In this document: positions 60,037 to 64,000 of the stretch, piece by piece
Layout: every line of letters starts with the position of its first letter
Position numbering within the stretch: position 1 is the first letter of the stretch
Source: Coprousia sp963931435
Lineage (GTDB): Bacteria; Actinomycetota; Coriobacteriia; Coriobacteriales; Coriobacteriaceae
DNA: 64,000 bases
Assembly (NCBI GenBank): GCA_963931435.1
Contig: OZ007012.1
Location: 1,302,001 to 1,366,000 of the forward strand
Reading direction: 5' to 3'
Notes under the pieces: model-generated
The model's database searches: none
The model's input: the letters and a program-made list of their open reading frames with translations, nothing else
Told to the model about the DNA's origin: nothing
Position numbers and translations under genes: made by a program

Positions 60037-61518
60037 CTACTTGTGGTAGTAGCTCGCGCGCTCGAACTTGGGCTCGCAGCACACGTTGATGCCGAGGCGC
60101 TTCAGGAGCGCCTCGTCGGTCGCCGAGATGATGACCGAGAAGAACGCGTCGCAGCCGCGCAGCTGCGGCAGGCCCGCGAGCACGCGCGCCGCCACCTCGC
60201 TCGTGGCCGAGGTGATCGAGAGCGCGATGAGCGTCTCGTCCGGATGCAGGCGCGGGTTCCTGCTGCCCAGCTGCTGGGTCTTGAGACGGCTGATGGGCTC
60301 GATCGCCTCGTCGGCGATGACCTCGAGCTCGATGTCCACGCCCGTCACGCGCTTGAGCGCGTTCATGAGAAGCGAGCTCGCCGCGCCGAGGCGCTCCGAG
60401 GTCTTCCCCGTCACCACCTGGCCGTCCGGCAGCACCATGGCGCCCACCGGAGCGCCGGTGGTCTCCTCCTTGAGCAGCGCCGCCGAGCGGGCGGGCGAGA
60501 AGTCCTTCCCCACCCCGGCACGGTTCATGATGAGCTTGAGCTTGTCCACGTGCTCCTGGCCGGTGCCGGTGCGCTTGACGTGCACGGCGGCCGTGAAGTA
60601 GCGCCGGACGATCTCCATCTTGGCCGCCTCGCGGCACGCCTCGTCGTCGGTGATGGCGAACCCGACCATGTTGACGCCCATGTCCGTGGGGCTCTGGTAG
60701 GGGCTCTCGCCCAGGATCTTCTCCATGAGCGCGCGCACCACCGGGAACGCCTCGACGTCGCGGTTGTAGTTGACCGTGGTCTCGCCGTAGGCCTCCAGAT
60801 GGAAGGAGTCGATGATGTTGGAGTCGTCCAGGTCGACCGTGGCCGCCTCGTAGGCGATGTTCACGGGGTGCTTGAGCGGCAGGTTCCACACCGGGAAGGT
60901 CTCGAACTTGGCGTAGCCGGCCGCGATGCCGCGCCGATGCTCGTGGTAGACCTGCGACAGGCACGTGGCGAGCTTGCCCGAGCCGGGGCCCGGGGCGGTC
61001 ACCACCACGAGCGGGCGGGTGGTCTCCACGTACTCGTTCTTGCCGTAGCCCTCCTCCGAGACGATGAGGTCGATGTCGTGCGGGTAGCCCTCGATGGGGT
61101 AGTGCAGCTTGCAGGTGATGCCGAGCATCGCCAGACGGCGGCGGAAGGCGTCGGCCGCCGGCTGGCCGGCGTACTGGGTGAGCACCACCGCCGCCACGGA
61201 GAGGCCGTTGGAGCGGTAGATGTCTGCCAGGCGCAGCACGTCCTCGTCGTAGGTGATGCCCAAATCGCCGCGCGCCTTGTTCTTCTCGATGTCGCCCGCG
61301 TTGATAGCGATGATGATCTCGGCGTCGTCCGCGAGACTCTTGAGCATGCGGAACTTCACGTCGGGCTCGAAGCCGGGAAGCACGCGGCTCGCATGGTAGT
61401 CGTCGAAGAGCTTGCCGCCGAACTCCAGGTAGAGCTTGCCGCCGAACTGCGCGATGCGCTCGCGGATGCGCTCGGCCTGCAGGCCGATGTACTTGTCGTT
61501 GTCGAATCCCTGGCGCAT
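60037..61518 (-). CDS. DUF1846 family protein
   Basis: 493 aa from ATG 61518 (MRQGFDNDKYIGLQAERIRE; AAGGGGAG before it). Family of unknown function common in Firmicutes and anaerobes. Seen: FGGKLYLEFGGKLFDDYHAS, RVLPGFEPDVKFRMLKSLAD, VVVTAPGPGSGKLATCLSQV (P-loop-like, ~residues 155-174), NYNRDVEAFPVVRALMEKIL and SPTDMGVNMVGFAITDDEAC. Crystal structures of relatives show nucleotide-binding-type folds; substrate not known. No signal peptide. It sits between arcB and a membrane-protein gene. Confidence 0.92.
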   Translation of the reverse strand: MRQGFDNDKYIGLQAERIRERIAQFGGKLYLEFGGKLFDDYHASRVLPGFEPDVKFRMLKSLADDAEIIIAINAGDIEKNKARGDLGITYDEDVLRLADIYRSNGLSVAAVVLTQYAGQPAADAFRRRLAMLGITCKLHYPIEGYPHDIDLIVSEEGYGKNEYVETTRPLVVVTAPGPGSGKLATCLSQVYHEHRRGIAAGYAKFETFPVWNLPLKHPVNIAYEAATVDLDDSNIIDSFHLEAYGETTVNYNRDVEAFPVVRALMEKILGESPYQSPTDMGVNMVGFAITDDEACREAAKMEIVRRYFTAAVHVKRTGTGQEHVDKLKLIMNRAGVGKDFSPARSAALLKEETTGAPVGAMVLPDGQVVTGKTSERLGAASSLLMNALKRVTGVDIELEVIADEAIEPISRLKTQQLGSRNPRLHPDETLIALSITSATSEVAARVLAGLPQLRGCDAFFSVIISATDEALLKRLGINVCCEPKFERASYYHK

Positions 61519-61710
61519 GGGCGGCACTCCCCTTCTCACGGCTAAGCTGACCCGGCAAGTATAGCGGATGCCGGCCGCGGGGAGCCGCAGCACGTCCGCC
61601 GCGCGCCCGGAAAGGAACAACCCTCCACGCCCGGCCCTGGGAAAAGGAAGCCGCAGCGCCCGAGATCGCCCTGAAAGCCAAGGGCGCCCCGAGGGCTCAA
61701 CTACGGAGAC

Positions 61711-61810
61711 GGCCTTCCGTGGTGCCCGAGATCGCCGCGAAGCGAGGCGGCATAGGCCTTCGCGCCATGCCGCCGAAGCTGAACGGCGAGGTCGGGTGCC
61801 ACGGGAGGCC
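61711..61810. repeat. ~100-bp imperfect palindrome after argF
   Basis: Outer arms 61711-61730 (GGCCTTCCGTGGTGCCCGAG) and 61791-61810, matching at 16 of 20 in reverse complement; then TCGCCG and AGC pair further in; inner arms GGCGGCAT (61746-61753) and ATGCCGCC (61767-61774) are perfect. A 13-base loop closes it. GCCCGAGATCGCC, part of the left arm, occurs again at 61658-61670. Either a structured argF 3' UTR or a mobile palindromic (REP/MITE-like) element. Confidence 0.65.
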
Positions 61811-61821
61811 GCTCTGGTCCG

Positions 61822-62817
61822 TCACCTCAACGTGGCGTACATGACCGCCTTGATCGTATGCATCCGGTTCTCGGCCTCGTCGAACACCTTGGAGCGGCGC
61901 GACTGGAAGACCTCGTCGGTGACCTCCATCTCGGTGATGCCGAACTCCTCGGCGATGCGCGCGCCCGTCGAGGTGCGGGTGTCGTGGAACGAGGGGAGGC
62001 AGTGCAGGAAGATCCCGTCCGGTGCGGCGAGGGCCATGAGCTCGGCGGTGACGCGGTAGGGCGAGAGCTGGCGGATGCGCTCCCCCCAGATCTCGGCCGG
62101 CTCGCCGAGCGAGACCCAGACGTCGGTGTAGATCACATGCGCGCCCGAGCAGGCCGCGACGGGATCGGTCTCGAGGGTGACGGTGCAGCCGTTCTCCGCG
62201 GCTATGGCGCGCGAGGCCTCCACCACGTCGTCGGCGGGCATGCACGCCTCGGGGCCGCAGGCCACGAAGTCCATCCCGAGCTTGGCGCACACCACCATGA
62301 GCGAGCGCGCCACGTTGTTCTTGGCGTCGCCCATGAAGACGACCTTCCTGCCGCGGAGGACGTAGTTGAAGTTCTCCTGGATGGTGAGGACGTCGGCGAG
62401 CATCTGGGTGGGATGCCACAGGTCGGTGAGGCCGTTCCACACCGGCACGCCGCTTTCGCGGGCGAGCTCCTCGACGTCGGCCTGCGCGAACCCGCGGAAC
62501 TCGATGCCGTCGAACATCCGCCCGAGCACGCGCGCCGTGTCGGCGATGGACTCCTTGTGGCCCATCTGCGAACCGGATGGATCGAGATAGGTCACGCCCA
62601 TCCCCAGGTCGTGCGCGGCGACCTCGAAGGCGCAGCGCGTGCGCGTGGAGGTCTTCTGGAAAAGCAGCACGATGTTCTTGCCCTCCAGATAGCGGTGCGG
62701 AGTGCCCGCGCGCTTGAGGTCCTTGAAGTTCTTGGAGAGCGCGAGCAGGTACTCGATCTCCTCGGTCGAGAAATCGAGCAGCTTGAGGAAGCTCCTTCCC
62801 GAGAGGTTGACGCCCAT
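61822..62817 (-). CDS. arcB: ornithine carbamoyltransferase (catabolic type likely)
   Basis: 331 aa from ATG 62817 (AAAGGATC). Splits citrulline with phosphate into ornithine and carbamoyl phosphate in the arginine deiminase pathway, or runs in reverse for arginine synthesis (then argF). Seen: carbamoyl-phosphate loop FQKTSTRTRCAFEVAAHDLG, HPTQMLADVLTIQEN, DVWVSLGEPAEIW (SMG-like loop), and HCLPSFHDTRTSTGARIAEE. The place next to arcA supports the catabolic role; no arcC or arcD is in view. Confidence 0.94.
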   Translation of the reverse strand: MGVNLSGRSFLKLLDFSTEEIEYLLALSKNFKDLKRAGTPHRYLEGKNIVLLFQKTSTRTRCAFEVAAHDLGMGVTYLDPSGSQMGHKESIADTARVLGRMFDGIEFRGFAQADVEELARESGVPVWNGLTDLWHPTQMLADVLTIQENFNYVLRGRKVVFMGDAKNNVARSLMVVCAKLGMDFVACGPEACMPADDVVEASRAIAAENGCTVTLETDPVAACSGAHVIYTDVWVSLGEPAEIWGERIRQLSPYRVTAELMALAAPDGIFLHCLPSFHDTRTSTGARIAEEFGITEMEVTDEVFQSRRSKVFDEAENRMHTIKAVMYATLR

Positions 62818-62944
62818 GTGCAGAGATCCTTTCCCTCGTGTGCGGCGGCGCCCGCGGGGCGCCGGGAACGTCATCGTAGCGGATGGCGACCCCGCGGCGC
62901 CGGCGCGCCGGCGATGTTTCCGACTGTTTACGCGCGCGGCGGGC

Positions 62945-64000
62945 CTACCCCAGATCGCGTCGCACGAGCGGCATGCTCATGCAGCGCGGGCCGCCCCGGC
63001 CGCGCGAGAGCTCGGCCGACGGGATGACCAGAAGCTCCAGCCCGGCGCGCGCAAGCGCCTCGTTGGTCAGCGTGTTGCGCTGGTAGACGCAGACCCTGCC
63101 CGGGGCGACGGCGAGGGTGTTGGAGCCGTCGCTCCACTGCTCGCGGGCGGCGGCGATGGGGTCTCCCCCGCCGCAGGGGATGAGCTGCACCCGATCGAGC
63201 CCCAGGGCGTGCGCCAGGATGTTCTCGAGCGTGTCGTTGATCTCGCGGATGCGCACCTCCCCGGGCACGGTGCCGCAGGTGAGGTCGAACACCTGGAGCG
63301 TCTGCAGGATGGCCGGGTGGATGGTGAACTTGTCGACGTCCACCTGCGTGAACACGGTGTCCAGATGCATGAACGCCCGCGAGACGGGGATGTTGAACGC
63401 CAGGATGTGCTCGAAGGGCGCATCGGAGTTCCAGAAGACGTTCTGCGCCATCACGTCGATGGCCGCGGCCTGCGTGCGCTGCGAGATGCCGATCGCCAGG
63501 ACGCGGTCGGAGAGCACCAGCACGTCGCCGCCCTCGATGTGGAACGACGCGTTGCGGCGGTAGTACAGCGAGACGTTCCGGTAGAAGGGGTGGTACTTGA
63601 ACAGGTACTTGCCGTAGATGGTCTCGCGGTTGCGCGTCTCGGAGTACATGCGGTTGAGGCTCACGCCCTCGCCCACCACGGCGAACGGGTCGCGCGTGAA
63701 GTAGAGGTTGGGCATGGGCTTGACCACCAGGTCGGAATCGGTCTCGACGCTGACGAGCGCATCGAGGGTGTTGGGGCTCTCCCAGGAGAGGTCGATCTCC
63801 GACTTGGTGAGACCCGCCATGGTCTTGCGGACGAACTCCCGGTTGTCGGTGATGGCGTCCAGGCGCTCGCGCACGGCGCGCGGCAGCTCGGTGCCGCGCA
63901 CGCCTGCCTCGCGCAGGTACTGCTCCAGGAACTCCTCGCGGGTGCCGGGCACCTGGTCGAACACCTCGGCCACGAGGTCCTCCAGGTACACCACCTCAAC
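62945..64000 (-). CDS. arcA: arginine deiminase (5' end outside window)
   Basis: Hydrolyses arginine to citrulline and ammonia. ~351 C-terminal residues are present of ~410; the frame runs off the right edge, so the true start is outside the window and the ATG at 63994 is internal. Seen: NLYFTRDPFAVVGEGVSLN, FHIEGGDVLVLSDRVLAIGI (catalytic Glu), HLDTVFTQVDVDKFTIHP (catalytic His/Asp), WSDGSNTLAVAPGRVCVYQR and nucleophile Cys in GRGGPRCMSMPLVR. Upstream of arcB by 127 bp, so likely one operon. Confidence 0.95.
   Translation of the reverse strand, partial: VEVVYLEDLVAEVFDQVPGTREEFLEQYLREAGVRGTELPRAVRERLDAITDNREFVRKTMAGLTKSEIDLSWESPNTLDALVSVETDSDLVVKPMPNLYFTRDPFAVVGEGVSLNRMYSETRNRETIYGKYLFKYHPFYRNVSLYYRRNASFHIEGGDVLVLSDRVLAIGISQRTQAAAIDVMAQNVFWNSDAPFEHILAFNIPVSRAFMHLDTVFTQVDVDKFTIHPAILQTLQVFDLTCGTVPGEVRIREINDTLENILAHALGLDRVQLIPCGGGDPIAAAREQWSDGSNTLAVAPGRVCVYQRNTLTNEALARAGLELLVIPSAELSRGRGGPRCMSMPLVRRDLG

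Overview
The window comes from a high-GC actinobacterium. The gene set points to the class Coriobacteriia, most likely a Collinsella-like gut anaerobe: a suf operon headed by sufC behind a divergent Rrf2 regulator, a NifU-like/GGGtGRT pair, an arginine deiminase pathway, a dcw cluster without ftsA next to sepF and divIVA, and long Ala/Pro/Glu-rich tails on Rho and FtsQ. This assignment rests on gene content read by eye, not on a database search.

Layout. 1-4,456 is accessory: the 5' part of an O-acetylhomoserine sulfhydrylase gene, a lone dTDP-glucose 4,6-dehydratase, a dCTP-deaminase-like membrane protein of visibly lower GC, and a frameshifted IS256-family element. 4,551-7,281 holds an IMPACT/YigZ protein and a large sortase-type surface protein. 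7,482-13,742 is the iron-sulfur assembly locus (rrf2 divergent from sufC-B-D-S-U). 13,816-17,187 carries a YbhN-type membrane protein and the NifU-like/GGGtGRT pair, closed by a strong terminator. 17,317-23,348 is a minus-strand block of envelope proteins (DUF6020-like, a beta-propeller protein with a zinc ribbon, VanZ-like, a low-complexity two-TM protein) split by tRNA-Lys and tRNA-His. 23,699-31,439 and 31,454-32,506 hold an SDR, rho, argS, glmM and the Pit phosphate transporter with its DUF47 partner. rnpB (RNase P RNA) lies at 32,806-33,172.

33,201-55,535 is almost entirely envelope and division: pspA, a TPM-like protein, divIVA, yggT, sepF, yggS, phoU, pgeF, then the dcw cluster read on the minus strand as mraZ-rsmH-ftsL-ftsI-murF-mraY-murD-ftsW-murG-murC-murB-ftsQ-ftsZ. 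These genes make the UDP-MurNAc-pentapeptide and lipid intermediates, polymerise septal peptidoglycan and build the Z ring. SepF is the obvious membrane anchor for FtsZ because no ftsA is seen. 55,877-63,994 holds xerD, pyrG, a DUF2207-like membrane protein, a DUF1846 protein, arcB/argF and a 5'-truncated arcA; the last two form the arginine deiminase route.

The most promising unexplained items are the membrane-tethered, probably catalytically degenerate dCTP-deaminase-like protein (2,205-2,993), the NifU-like/GGGtGRT pair (15,430-17,187), the roughly 100-bp imperfect palindrome after argF (61,711-61,810), and interleaved inverted repeats in the ftsZ leader.
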